In this document: in pieces, positions 23,635 through 36,109 of the stretch
How the letters are laid out: each line of letters begins with the position of its first letter
How positions within the stretch are numbered: position 1 is the first letter of the stretch
Assembly: GCF_036417845.1 (NCBI RefSeq)
Contig: NC_089980.1
Location: 131,776,516-131,840,515 of the forward strand
DNA length: 64,000 bases
Source of the DNA: Apteryx mantelli
Taxonomy: Eukaryota; Chordata; Aves; Apterygiformes; Apterygidae
Direction: 5' to 3'
Notes under the pieces: generated by a model
The model's database searches: none
What the model was told of the DNA's origin: nothing
The model's input: only the letters and a program-made list of their open reading frames with translations
Made by a program: the position numbers and the translations under genes

Positions 23635-26600
23635 ACCGAGTGCTTTTCCTTCCTGGCTGGTCCCTGTGATTCTTCCAAGCAATGGGACTAACAGTTTTCT
23701 CCGAGCAATGAGGAGTATCGGTTTGGGGCAGAAACTGCTTTCCTTTTCCTCGAAAGAAAACAAGCCGTAAGGATATTTAAGGATGCACTGCCCAGATGTG
23801 TCTCCCACCTCCACCTTGCTCGTAGGACTAATGTGCTTGACAGCTTTCAGCAACTTTGCTAGGACTTCTGCAGACTTCTCAGGTAGGAGCAAAGTGCTGA
23901 TCCTTTCATATGCTTGTCTACTGCTTATAGATGAGAGCTCTTAATACAGACTGTTCAAGAACAGGTCAAGGAAAGTGGATGTGAGCAGGTCTGGGATAGT
24001 TATGCAGGGAGCAATTTTAATCCTTTTAAAATAATCTCATGAAAAGGATCTTCCATAAAGGATTCTAAGTTTGTTAAAAGACTTTCTTAATAATCCTGAG
24101 CAAAACTATTTCATCAGAGTTGGATCTGAATAATTGGGAACAAGGAAGGGAATAATGTCAACTTCTGTAAGTTTATAGCAGTTTTTGTGCTGTGTTTCTC
24201 TGGAGAAGTGAAGAGAGTTAGGTTAGGAGACTGGGAAGGTCCAGAACATAAGTTAAAGCTAACACAGCAAGATCAAAGTATTTTGTAACGGGCCAGATTC
24301 CTCTGCTCTTAACACATAGCGCCTGACTGTTTCAAAAGTCCCCTGAGCTCAAATAAAGGAGATGTTACATGCTATGAGTGAATCATATTCTGAGCCTATG
24401 TTTGCTTAAACCAGGAGAAAAAAGTCTCATTTCTAAAGACATTGCAAAATATGAAACTAAAAATGTTCATAGCACTTGTTTTGAGATGGGCATAGTGGTT
24501 AGATACCCTGCACTTTGATGGTGTGAAATTCCATATAAGTTTTACAACCATATAGAGCTGCATAAGTCACTTTAAAATTAGCTTTCTGCTTTTTTTCTTT
24601 GTGAACGTACATATGGGTCAGGGCAAATATACTACATCTCATTTTGCAGTTGAGCAAGAATGATTAGTTCGCTCAGGAATGGCTAGTGAGGATCTCTGCT
24701 TTTGGGATATCTGTTCTAATTTTGTGTCTTAGTGTGAAGATTAGTCCGGCATATACTTTAGATGAGTGTTGCAAAACTCTGTAGTGTATAAGAGCTGCCA
24801 ATTATAGTTTGCTGATGAAAAAGTGTCATTAGCAAGAGCTGAATCACACAGGACTGTGGTTTCAACACATCACAACAGTGCTGCTTGCTTCTTAGGGGAG
24901 TGCATGTGCCTGTGTGCTGCTGAGAGATTTGTGTTAGAAAGGAGGAGCCTGTGGTGGAGGGGGGGGATGCATACAGTAGCTTGAAATCTTTTACTTAATG
25001 TGAATTGAAGGGGGTTGACTTGCCTGTGATTCAGACTCCTTTGGAGGCAGATCAGTCCTGGGGGCTGCCATTCAAGGCAGATCTGCCTCTGAATGGAAAG
25101 GACTGCAGTATAGAGGGTTTTCATCTCATGCTTTCTTGGCAATGAGCTTTCTCTCGTTGCTCCTCATTGCAAGCAAGTTAATGCAGAATGGGTGCAGGGA
25201 GTGGGCAAGTCAGGGGGAAAAGCTGCAGTGTGGAAAGTACTCATCCTTCTAAAATATAGATACAGTGCATCCCAGCCAGCCCAATTGGTAAGTCTTAAAA
25301 TTTGCGAAAGTGTCGCAGAGCAAGGGTACTTCCACAATGTGTGTGTGCAGCATAGCCAGAGCAATGGAAGCAAATTCAATAGGCTTTGGTGATGCTGGCA
25401 TGGATGGGGGGGGGAGAATGCTGTCGGTTGAAAAAAAACTGGATAGGAAAGTTTCTGATAACGAAATCGTATTTCTGCAGCATTCAACTGTACTGTCACA
25501 CTTTGGGAGAGGAGGGATAGCTTAAAAGCCTATGTAGTTCCATGGTAAGGTTGTTCTCTGGAATATGGTCTGTAATCCTAACAGCACAGCCTTCCATGTG
25601 TTTCCATAATCGTTGATGTCTTTTGCCAGATCCAGGCTATGTTTCACAATAGCAAGTGTGGCAGTCATGTTGGACTGTACCTTGTGGGACAGGAAACATG
25701 GTTTGGGGCAGGAAAGGGCAGTACCCAGTTTATAGTGGCTCTAATACTGCTCTATAAGTTCAGGAGCTGGGCAGCCACAAGATGAGAGAAGGTAGGGAAA
25801 GGTACAGTATTTTCTAGATCACACCTTATGCTTTCCCAAAACATTTAGCAAAGATCAATGCTAACAGCTCACCCAGCAGTGGTGGTGCAGCCCCATTGCT
25901 CTCTCTGTAGTGCTTGAAAGGCATGCACCATGGGCCTCTGCCAAGGAGCAGTGGCCCAGATAACCCCTCTTGCTGGTCGAGTGGCTCTTTTGTTGCTATT
26001 TTGTTACTCCTATATATGGATCATCAGTTGGTATAAGGAATGGAAGTAGGGTGGCATTTTAGCATAATTTGACCATAATGGTCTCTAGCCATTTATTCAC
26101 TTTTTCTGTGGTTCTGGGTTCCTCTCTGGCATGCCTGGAATTCAGCAGGTGAATGTCTTTGGGGAACCCCTATAGCCCTACCATGTGCCATCCTACCTAG
26201 AAGTGGTGCATTTGAAACAGGAGTTCTCTACATCCGAAGGAGATGAACAGATTTGTATTGATTATCGCTGCTCAGGAATGCAAGGCCCGACATGGTCCCA
26301 TGAGAGGCTTCTGTAGTAATTCATCTGCTGCTCACATGTGGGAGGGAGATGCCAGAACTCACTGGGATGTAAGGGCTTTTCCAGGTGGCAATACTCTTCT
26401 CAGAAGGCAGCAGATGCTCTTCAGAGAAAAATGTTTTTTTAAACTCAATCCTGTAGACCTTGCTTAGCAGCAAAGCTTTACTCTCAGCTTGTTTTGAGTC
26501 AGCACTGCCAGGGAAGGTCCGCTATTAGGAATAGGTCATGACCTTTTTGTGATGGGCGAGACGGAGTGTTTAACTCCAGTTCTGAAAGGAAACAGACTGT

Positions 26601-27789
26601 GATGGTCAGTCTTGAGCTCTAAGTAGATCTGGCTCACACACAGCTGCTAGGCGATAGGATTGGCAGCAAGACTTACTGAGAGCCCTGCTGTACACCCCTC
26701 CCAGTCCCACAGTGGAGCAGAAGGACCATCAGAGGTTGTTAGCACATCCTCCCAGTGCTCTCCCACTGGCTGGGTCTTCAAGGTGTGTGTCCCTTGGCTG
26801 CAGGAAAGTTTCTTTTTTATGTAGGTTGTGGGGAGGCATCCTGAGAAGGGAAGTAGAGGCCGAGAGCAGTGAGCTGAGTCACTCACAACAAAGCAGAGAG
26901 GGAGCTGGTAGGGATCTGCATGTTCTCGGCTCTCAGCCCTTTGAGTGCATGGTCTCACCATGTGGCTCCATTCCTCCTGTTTGAACAGCTCAAACACCGC
27001 AACCTGAACATGACGAGTGCATGTCGTGCTGGAGACCAGTGCAATCTGAGATGTAAGAATTAAAATTCCTTTTACATGAAGTATTTGAACTATGTGAAGA
27101 GTTTTGAGTTGTTTTCTGTAATAGTTCTTTAAACATTGATGTTTGCAGGAGGGTGTGGGGGGAAGAAGTAGGTCCCTAGGGAGAGAGGGGAGTAACTAGG
27201 CACTTTGCAACCACTTCTCCTTAAGAAGGCCTGGACTTTTTCTCTGTGGCTACTTGTTGTACAGGGTCTTGGTCTAATCTAGTTCCGTGGTCATTTCTCG
27301 TGCTCAGGACTGTTTGAAGGCTCAGGACTTAGTGTCATAGTATGTCACGTACCTTTGTGTTCAAGGTGAAACCTGAAGACTGTGATGGTGTGTGGGATAA
27401 GAGGTTGTTTTTTCAAGTCTCTGTGCTTCAACTGTGAAACACTTAATCCTAATCTCAGTCCCAACAATGAGCCATCTGAAATCCCTGCTGGTTGATACAA
27501 CTTCACCTTTGGTTTAGCCCTTCTCTGTCTGTGGTGGGTGTCCAAGATAAAGCAATGGTTTACCCTACCAGCGGATGCTCTTGTTCCTGTGCATAAACTC
27601 TAGGTCCTGGGAGGCAGTAATTCATGTACAGGGCGTAAAGTGTGCTCCTTGGAGCTGCTGGGTTAATGAAAGTAGGACCAAAATTAGTCTTTGGTTCTGA
27701 TTTAGAATACAGGAGTTGAAAGCCTAGTCAACAGCTATTGCTCATGCCCTGTATGCCATCTCTAGCTCTAGCCAAGGGGTTACTTTTAC

Positions 27790-28668
27790 AGACTCACAGA
27801 ATAGTTGAGGTTGAAAGGGACCTCTGGAGATCATCTAGTCCAACCCCCCTCCTCAAAGCAGGGTCAACTAGAGTGGGTTGCTCAGAGCTGTGTCCAGTTG
27901 GGTTTTGAACATCTCCAAAGGTGGAGATTCCACAGCCTGCCTGGGCAACCTGTTCCAGTGCTTGACTGCCCTCATAATAAAAAAGGTTTTTTTAATGTTT
28001 AAATGGAATTTCCTGTGTTTCAGTTTGTGCCCCTTGCCTCTTGTCCATTAATTGGGCATCACTGAGAAGAGTCTGGCTCCATCTTCTTTACTCCCTCCAT
28101 CAGATATTTATACACATTGATAAGATCCTCTTGAGCCTTCTCTTCTCAAGGCTGAACAGTTCCAGCTCTCTCAGCTTTTCTCCAATCCCTGAATGATCTT
28201 TGTGGTCTTTCTCTGGACTTGCTTCAGTAAATCCATGCCTTTCTTGTGCTGGGGAGCCCAGCAGTGGACACAGCACTCCAAATGTGGCCTCACCATGGCT
28301 GAGTAGAGGGAAAGGATCACCTCCCTTGACCTTCTGGCAACACTTTTCCTAATGCAGCCCGGGATGCTGTTGGTCTCCTTTCCTGCAGCATTGCTGGCTC
28401 ATGGTCAACTTGTTGTCCACCAGGACCCCCAGGTCCTTCTCTGCAGAGCTGCTCTCCAGCCAGTCAGTCCCCAACATGTCCTGGTGTGAGGGGTTATTCC
28501 TCTCCAGGGGCAGGACTTTGCATTTCCCTTTGTTGAATTTCTTGAGGTTCCTTTTGGTCCATTTCTCTAGCCTGTCAAGGTCCCTCAGAATGGGAGCACA
28601 ACAATCTGGTGTATCAGCCACTTCTCCAAATTTTGTATAATCTGGAGCTAAATCAGGCTGTGCAAACA
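27790..28668 (-). mobile_element. CR1 LINE, 5'-truncated, with broken ORF2 end
   Basis: The 3' end at 27790 reads inward as the reverse of GGACTAGATGATCTCCAGAGG, the hallmark CR1 tail. On the minus strand, 28668-28349 encodes the end of the reverse transcriptase ORF, including DLDRLEKWTKRNLKKFNKGK and [16 protein letters not shown]. The frame is then lost after QQC, so the ORF is a relic. Later parts read GGAGCCCAGCAGTGGACAC and GCCTCACCATGGCTGAGTAG on the + strand, typical of internal CR1 sequence. The insertion is 5'-truncated at about 28668. Its broken frame suggests it is older than the copy at 59.3 kb. Confidence 0.95.
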
Positions 28669-29349
28669 CATGTCAAATTCTGCTCTGCTCACGACCGGCC
28701 AAGGTGACCATTTCATTTCCAGTTCCATACCTGCAGGGAATTAGGTTTATGTGATTCTGATGCCACGACTGCTCTGATTTTATCCCCTCCTCAATAACTT
28801 TCCCATTCATTAGCCAATTTCAGACATACTGGACAGAATAGTAGTGGCATCTGATCTACTCGATTGCCACTAGTTTCGTGTTAGTGGAGAGAGATCCTTT
28901 CACTGCTGCAACAGTGCAGAAAAGACTGCGCTGTGAACTCAACCCTTTTCAGACAACAGAGAATCCAGTGCAGGGGAGCCATGCAAAAAACTTAGGTTTC
29001 CAAGTATGGAAGAAGCTGTTATTGGCGCTCACACCTTATCTGACACAGGAGAATCCAGCTGCGGGACACAAAGCTGTAGGAAGGAGAGTTCCAATAGTGG
29101 TGCTCCCCCTGGGCCTACTTTAATATTTATGTTCTTTGTATCGTTTTCAGCACAAGCTGGATCTGCGCAGCGCTTTGCTTAAGGGAGCCTGATCTGGCAT
29201 CAAGCCAAACAAATACTGATATATCCCATGCAGGCCCTGCAGGTGAGCCCTGGGTAACTTTCCAGAGCTCTCCCTGGAGGCTCTTCCTGACTTTGAAGGC
29301 ACAGAGATCCTTTCTGTTCAAGAATGGCAGGTTTCAAGTGAAAGCTGCT

Positions 29350-29560
29350 TTTGCCACCTCCCTGCTAATTGGCTCAGTGTGTTTGTTTGAGCTGATGAGG
29401 GCTGCAGTTGGGAGGGCAGAGGCTCTTCTTTCTCCCTGATTGCATTTAATCAGCCCATAATAAAGGCAATTTGTTTGACAAGACCATTCACCAAATTATC
29501 ACCAAAATCTACATGCTAACAGCTTCTGAATGGCTTTAGTCAGACTTTGATACTGTTTTT
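29350..29560. promoter_or_regulatory. Candidate conserved non-coding element
   Basis: The repeat-free stretch contains GCTAATTGG, CATTTAATCAGCCCATAATA, CAATTTGTTTGACA and CCAAATTATCACC, a density of homeodomain, forkhead and GATA-type cores that is unusual for its surroundings. No coding potential is evident. Conservation is unproven. Confidence 0.25.
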
Positions 29561-30918
29561 GGAGTGCTGAATGGGTCGATGGTATCAAGGGGGGTCCAGG
29601 ATTTCCATGTGTTGAAAGCTCTGGGCTGGAAAAAGGGGGATTTTCAAGAGAAGAGCAGATATGATTTCTTTTCCAGTGCAGCAGTGTAATTCAGTAAGGA
29701 GGTTTGTGCTTTTTCGTGCAAAGGGCAAACAGCCATGCTTTAGACTTCGTTTAAAGGCTGGGCCAAACCCAAAGCACCTACATGCCTTCCCTTGGTGAAG
29801 GGCTCTAAAAGATGAGGTTGGGTGGACCTCAGGCTGCTACTTGAAGAGGTTATTGCCCCAGGCTGTATTTTCCTTGTTAGCTGGAGGTTATATGTGCCAA
29901 CACATCCATCATAGCTGTGTGGGCTGCAGGTCTCAGTTTGGCTTGTTGAAGGAGGTCTGTGCTGGGGTAGAAGTTCTCCTTTGCAGAGGTGACAAAGTTT
30001 AAAACCTCACCAAAGCTAGTTAAAAGCCAGTTTTGGTTGTTTTTGATCATGTTCTGGAGACCTGACTGTTGCTGTGCTTCTGGTGAGTTGTATCAGAAAG
30101 GTCTTCTGAGCTGAGGGATGGCTGGGTCTGTCAGATGGAGCTGAGTGGTTTTCTCGTGGGGAAGCTGTTGGTAAAAGTCACCCTGTTTTTATGTCCTGTA
30201 TCTCTGTCAGTCAATGGGCAGCAGTTTAAAGCCCTTAGGGAGATGAGTGGTGTTGGAGGAGGATGTCAGTCAGAGGGTGCCAGTTCTGCTGCTGTTAGGA
30301 GAAGAACTGAAGCAGAGAAGCTGGGAATGATTCAGTGCCTTAGAGATTTGTTCTGGTTTGTCAGCAGGGGTGAAGTTTGCAAACACCAATATACTGGGTT
30401 AAACAAAGATGCAAATGTGTCTGTGGTCCTGTCCTGAGGCCTGCTCTAGAGAGCATCATGGATGTCCCAGGGGTTATGATAATATTGTGAGGGAGAATTC
30501 AGTGCTTGCTGACTCTTAAAATGTTCAGTGTTTACTTTTGCCCACAGCTAAGGGGACTGAGCTGAGTCTCACGAAGAGAAACGTGTTTCTGATCCCATGT
30601 ATTGCTTGTCCTGTGCTGTGATGAGCAGCGCTGTTGTTACTGCTGGGCAAAAGCAGCTGCAGGTCTGTATTTGGGGTGCCAGGAAAAGGAGGCACCATGA
30701 GGGAGGGAAAGACGGGGTTGCTCAGGGCGCCGGGTGTCTCATCACGCCTCTGTGTGAGCCCCCCTATATGTGATGGCTTCAAGCTTTGTGCCGCACTTGA
30801 GAGCTATGCGTACGTGCCTGGCTCGTGTTGTGCCGAAATCCATGGGAGACAATAGTAGGGTCTTAAAAACTCCCGAGTTCTGGGCAGTATTTGGAGGTGA
30901 TCTTCAAGGAGGAGTAGG

Positions 30919-30941
30919 GATCCTTGGGATCCCCAAGGATC
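30919..30941. repeat. Short perfect inverted repeat
   Basis: GATCCTTGG (30919-30927) and CCAAGGATC (30933-30941) are perfect complements around the five-base loop GATCC. It is a 9-bp stem of unknown role. Confidence 0.7.
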
Positions 30942-31058
30942 TCAACGCGTGTGTGATGACTAGCAAGTTTAAATAGCGTATATACTAAGGGTTGTGGCCC
31001 AGAAACTGACCCACTGATGGAGATGTCTGTTGGTACCAGGAACGTTTTATTTAATTAG

Positions 31059-31104
31059 TAACAAAATTATTTTTGTTAATTAATTTTGTTAATTATTAAC
31101 AAAA
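31059..31104. promoter_or_regulatory. Twin AT palindromes with a perfect HNF1 consensus
   Basis: Positions 31088-31100 read GTTAATTATTAAC, an exact match to the HNF1A/B consensus GTTAATNATTAAC. It sits inside a longer perfect palindrome, TTTTGTTAAT-T-ATTAACAAAA (31084-31104). Just upstream, TAACAAAA (31059-31066) and TTTTGTTA (31071-31078) form a second palindrome that carries a further GTTAAT half site. The HNF1 match is seen directly. Whether it is bound is unknown. Confidence 0.5.
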
Positions 31105-34100
31105 AATTCACTGTGGTAATTCTAATTACACACTTTAAAATACCTTGGGTTATCAGTTCACAGTAGATTCTGCTTCACATCCTATCTCTTCTAGGAAAAC
31201 ATCCTTGCAGCATTCTTCCTATGTCTGTGCGTCATGTTAGGGATACAAATGCCACAGAATTAATGAAAGAAATTGTTTATGTCCTCAGGTAAAACTCGTT
31301 CCCTGATTTAACACTCTGTGAAAACAGTTTTTTATAAAATGCAAATAGTTTGGTGAATTAAAAAATGACGGTACTTAAGTGATAAATATATCCTTTCTAA
31401 GCTGAGATTCTTAAATGCTAAAATCATAATTTAAGCTGGGGGGGGGCAGGAATTAAGTCTCTATGGGGAAAAAAACCCAACATTTTTACACTTTGCACTT
31501 CTGTTGATCCTTAGATGATGCTTATTTAAACATGGCCTGATCTCCCTGAAGCTCTAGGTTTTCAGAACTGAAAATCGAGCCGTGCCGCATTTAGGTGGTT
31601 AGGCAGCGATTTAGGTGGCCGACATCATGTTTACCTGGCTGCTTTATTTGAGATTGGCTGCTTGCCCTTGGCATGTTTGTGCCTGTGTAGACCGAGTTTT
31701 CTGCTTTCTCTTCCAAGATGGCAATCCCAGTCAGAGCAGTTCAGAGGATTTTTAGTGGGGTTTTCTTGTTGCAATCCTACAGCGTTCCTTGTGTCCTTGC
31801 CAGTGCTGTGCCTCGCTGATGAGGTACTGCCCTTGCCTGGGATTTTTGTGTGCTTTCCAAGAGACAGGCAGGGCCAAATCCTGCCCAGCTGTGAGGCAGC
31901 TTTGCTGACGTGCCAAGGCTTTGCAGGGTGCAGATAAGCACAGAGCTTGATCCCACCTCATCTTGATGATTAAATCTGATACAGAAGTAATAATTTTGAA
32001 CATTTTTAAGAGAACAACTTGAGTTACCCATTATTATTATTATTAGTTACCAAGCTGCTCCTTTTGCCTGGGGAAAGATGGCGAGTTTTGTCTCTCTCAG
32101 GCTGGGTTTGGGCTGATCCAAGTATGTCTATCTCAGCTCCCTAACTGAGGATGTGAGCTCATTCGTAGTAATTAAAGTATGTCTGCTCTTTCGGGGATGC
32201 TTAATGCTTGGCTGCCTGGAACCCATGCATGTCCTTTCATGTTAGTGAGAGGCAACGATGGTTGGGCAGCTCTGAGTCACGCCGTAAAACAGAACATGGC
32301 TGGGGCTCTTCAAATGTACCTTGTGCCCTTGAAGAGAGGTGGTAGGTGCTATGTTATCAGTACTGATGGCACTCCTTTGGATGTGAAGTACTGCTGTACA
32401 GCATTCACTCCTGGCTCCAGCCAGACCCTTGCATGGCAAACTCTCCGAGCAGTCAAGCTTCAGAAGTATACCTGAATTAACAGAGGGCTCTAGCACACAG
32501 CAGAAGAGTTTGGAGTAGATAAGACACAGCAGAGGCCGTGTGCTCGAAATGGAGCTGCTATTTTAAAATCTTCGATGCTGTGCTGTGAGTTGTGAGGTGA
32601 AGGGAAGAGGAGACCATGGATCAGTCTCTCGTGCAAACCCTTTTTCCTTATGGCTACTCTGCACGCCACATCTACAACTCAGGCTAAATCAGTTTAAAAG
32701 AGCGGTGGCAAATAATGCTGGCTGAGGATGTGCAATGCAGTAGTCTTGGATCCCCGCTCCTGTGGACCTTGCTGCTGACCATGCTTGAATTTTTGAAGCC
32801 AAAAGTCGTGGGGAAGATGCTGGAGAAGTGTTGGACAGTGGTAGTAGGGGGCCAGGTAGGACAGAGGCTGGCACCAAAGTGCTCTCTGAAGAAGCTCTCA
32901 GTGCTGTAGATGCATAGTCTGGACACTTCAGTTGTGGTGGGCAGGGGAGATTGCGTCCACCTGCTGGCAAAGTATCCCAGATCACTTACAACAGAGGAAA
33001 AAAGGTGCAAAAAAGATTCCCGTTTTTAATGTTACAGTAAGAGGAGAAAGCTTGTAAACCCAGAGACACTTGCCAGTAGAGACACTTTTTCCTGCAGCCC
33101 ATAAAAACGCCAGGAACGCAAGGGTGCGGGAATGGTCTGTCTTCAGGTGAGTTATACTAAACCTACAAGAGACCAGGTACCCGATGGCGTTGCTCGTCCA
33201 AAAGGAGCCGTTCAGACCACCTACTCTGAGGCCTCCTATGCGATTGTGTTGTTTTATTTTGATCCGCTATCAGATTGTTTCTGCTTGTGGTTTTGCTGCT
33301 GTGATATTATCCCCATGTGCTGTGTTAGCCTCAAGGGTTTAAAATGGGCTTTCACTCCAACAGGTAAACATAAAAACACAGCAGTGGGGGGATCTTCTGC
33401 TAATTTTTCCTCTGGGATTTTGGTATCACACCGTTTTGTGGCCTCAGCGACCTGCTGTCTGTGCCTGGGACCTGTGTGCTGCAATCACTTTATTCCTTGC
33501 TCTCCTGCGCTGATATTAAAGTTGCTCTATGGTAGAGACTATTCCTGGCATTTCCTTCCTGTGTTTGCTGTATTTTGCGAAAGCTTTTGCCTCACGCATT
33601 TTTCCCTTGAAGCTCTGCTGGGCCAGGAGTGCAGACATTTAGAGCAGTTAGGCTAATGGGCAGTAACTTGAGCTGCTGTAGCTGGATTATGTTAAACTTT
33701 GGGCCCCTGTCTTTAGAAACTCTCTTAGCTCTGTGATCTGTGGGGGGGCCGTGACTGCAGTGCTGCTGTGGCCCTGGAGCCATCCGCAAGATGCTACGGG
33801 ACAAAACCCTGCACTTTGCTCTTGAAAAAGTTTAGCTTTTGTGTGGAACTTCCTACATTCAAAGAACAGCACAAAAGTTGCAAATCAAGCACTTGGGAAA
33901 TTAAGAAATGGTAAAATTAAGCTAGTTTGAGCTCCTTGAATCAAGCCCTTTGGGCACTGACATTACGAGTTACTCTTTAATGAGCACATACTACTTTCTT
34001 TGCCCCTCCTGCCCCTCTTGGGACTCCTGTATTGTCCAGTGCACTGGACAGCTGCCTCACACTTGATCATTTGTTTTATCTTCCTGGTTCAGGATGGCCC

Positions 34101-35080
34101 TGGGGCCTTTTTTACCCTGCGTTATTTAAACCCTAGTCCTCTTGTTGTGAGTGCCTTGCAAACAGGGATGTGTCTACCTGCCCAGCTCTCCTGGAAGGGG
34201 AGGCGGGAGCGTTATCTGCATGGCACAGATGATGCTAATCTCTCTGCCTGAGATGCTCAAGAGCTCTCACTGACTGCCCAATCTGAGGCACTAGGGACCT
34301 GATAAAATTTTCAGAGGCTATTCAGCATTTAACTGCCTTCTCTGGTAGCAGCCAATGCCCTTACCCACTTTCTCAAGCTGTAACAGGCAGCACACAAAAA
34401 AAATGTGGCATGCATGTGCAAAGGGGCTGCACAGGTTAAACTGAGCATCACAGCTGCAAAGTCAAGTGCACATAGCTACGGAAAGGGAAAAGTTATACCT
34501 ATGTTTTATATGTAATATCAATTAGAGGTAGATACCATAGCAAGCTTGCAGTTGTTGGCAGATGTGCTCTGAACCCATAAAGCAGAGTTGTAAGAAGGGT
34601 CTAGTTTTGCATAGCCTTTTTTTTTTTTTTTTTAGTGCAGTCATGCTTTGAAGATTACTATATTTGGGATGAGATAAGAGTACTTAAAGCTGAGTTACAA
34701 ATTTGGGGTCAGTCCTTGCAATGTGTGCCAAGAGATCCTTGTAAATGAATTTTGAAGATACTTCCCCTCAAAAAAATTTTTTTTGTTACTGTCTTGTCAT
34801 AAGGGGAAAAAAACATAAACATGTCTTTTCAAAGGCACAAAAAGATCTACTTGTGTAGGTAATATCCCTAAAAATAGAGCCGTTGGGATTTGTCCAGTTT
34901 AATTTCTCTCTGGATTTTTGTGTGTAACCCCTTGGAAACGGAGGTTGTTGATCTGACTGTTTCCAAAACACGTTGATCTCTTCACGTATCTTTTGTACGG
35001 GGGCTGCTTCTGTTGTTAACACTGTTTGCTTCCCGGTTTATGTGCTCGAGCTGAATTCCAGCTCAGAGTGGTTAAAGCTT

Positions 35081-35088
35081 TATAAAAG
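35081..35088 (+). promoter_or_regulatory. Candidate TATA box (TATAAAAG)
   Basis: A strong TATAAAAG lies in a locally GC-richer context: GTTAAAGCTTTATAAAAGTGAG on the flanks, then GCCGAGCAGGGAAGTGGC downstream. Initiation would be expected near 35110-35118. No coding ORF follows: the ATG pair near 35120 is closed by a stop after seven to eight codons. It could be the promoter of a non-coding transcript or chance. Confidence 0.2.
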
Positions 35089-35165
35089 TGAGCCGAGCAG
35101 GGAAGTGGCTCCGCAGCTGATGATGAAGCGCACACATCTGTGACCCACGCTGTGCTCACATGTTT

Positions 35166-35192
35166 CCTTTATTGTTAGCCTCACAATAAAGG
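35166..35192. repeat. Perfect 10-bp inverted repeat carrying AATAAA on both strands
   Basis: CCTTTATTGT (35166-35175) and ACAATAAAGG (35183-35192) pair perfectly around a seven-base loop. Each strand therefore carries an AATAAA hexamer at the same place, which could act as a bidirectional poly(A) signal. Flanking GTGCT and AGCAC add an outer stem. Confidence 0.5.
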
Positions 35193-35699
35193 GTAGCACT
35201 GGTTTTTGTTCCGCTAAACAACTTTGATGGAATGAATTGTATAGAAAAAAGAATAGACGAAGGCGGGCTGTTATTTGCCAAAATGCTCTTTGTTTTAGCT
35301 GCGTTGTGTGGGACGCAGAGCTCCCAGAAGAGGATAGTCTCACTTCCGTGGCAGCCAGGAGGACCTGATGCGTTGAACGGCGAGGCAGAGACAGAGGTGC
35401 TGGAAGAAGAAGGGCTGAAAAACTTCTGTGACTCTTCCTGCCCTTTTGGTCTGCTTGTCCTAACAGGCAGCCCTAGGATTTCTCTTCCCACATTGCAGGA
35501 GTGGTGGCTCTGCTACGCCAATGAGTTGCACAGTAAATGTGGTTGGGGCTGCTTAGTTTGATTTGGCTCAGAGTTAGCATGCACAGGTGGTAGTAGTGCT
35601 TTTTTGGCAGTGCAGTAGTCCTCTGTCTGGCTGATGGCTGGAGTGTAAAAGTCTACCATGAGCTGCAAGAAGCTGAATGCTTAATATTAGGAATTCATT

Positions 35700-35763
35700 T
35701 TTCTTGCTGGAAAAGAGAAAAGCACTTTCTCTCTCTCTTTTTTTTTCTTTTCTTTTTTTTTTT
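35700..35763. repeat. Pyrimidine-rich low-complexity tract
   Basis: An interrupted T/CT-rich run on the + strand with only sparse purines. No retroposon body is attached on either side. Confidence 0.75.
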
Positions 35764-36109
35764 GACTCTGTCCATATAATTGGGGAGCACAGGGTTCAAG
35801 TTCAAACTGATAAGATTATTTTGCTTCCCTAAGCTGCATGACAATAGTCCCCTTGGCAAATTGAGCCATGGGCATCCTTTCGCTGTAATGGGAACCAATC
35901 TCATTAGAAACCGAGCTGGATTAGCGAAGAGTCCAGTCTGCCATACAGATACGCATTCTGACCCCAGCAGGCCTTAAATGCCTTTTGTTCACTTCAGCCT
36001 CTTCTGCATTTTCCCATCGCCTGCACATCAGTGTGGTGGAGCTGATGGTGACTGTTTCTGCTCAAGGAAAGCCTGCTGGGGGAAGGAAAGGAAGTTGGGT
36101 GGGCAGTGT

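Larger units (their letters stand above)
20123..27789. other. Gene-free interval
   Basis: Besides the candidate element near 21.1-21.4 kb and the GT tract at 23.6 kb, I see G-rich runs at about 24959-24966 and 25406-25414. No recognisable exon or named mobile element is present. ORFs here are all under 120 codons and unrelated to known families. Confidence 0.5.
28669..36109. other. Gene-free interval with scattered motifs
   Basis: No exon of a known protein is recognised. Homopolymers include G10 at 31438-31447 and T17 at 34617-34633. A 174-codon ORF at 33132-33656 is the longest non-repetitive one in the right block. It shows no signal peptide, no known motif and an odd Cys/Phe-rich composition, so it is most likely chance. 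Confidence 0.5.

Noticed and set aside
28349-28669. Host gene on the minus strand at 28.3-28.7 kb
   Set aside because: The peptide is the end of CR1 ORF2 and the frame is broken.
32935-32970. CTCF site around TCCACCTGCTGGCAAAG
   Set aside because: Only partial agreement with the CTCF core, too weak to annotate without a scoring matrix.
33132-33656. 174-codon ORF as a novel protein gene
   Set aside because: No motif, signal peptide, splice or promoter context is visible and the composition is odd. Length is within chance for 56 kb in six frames.
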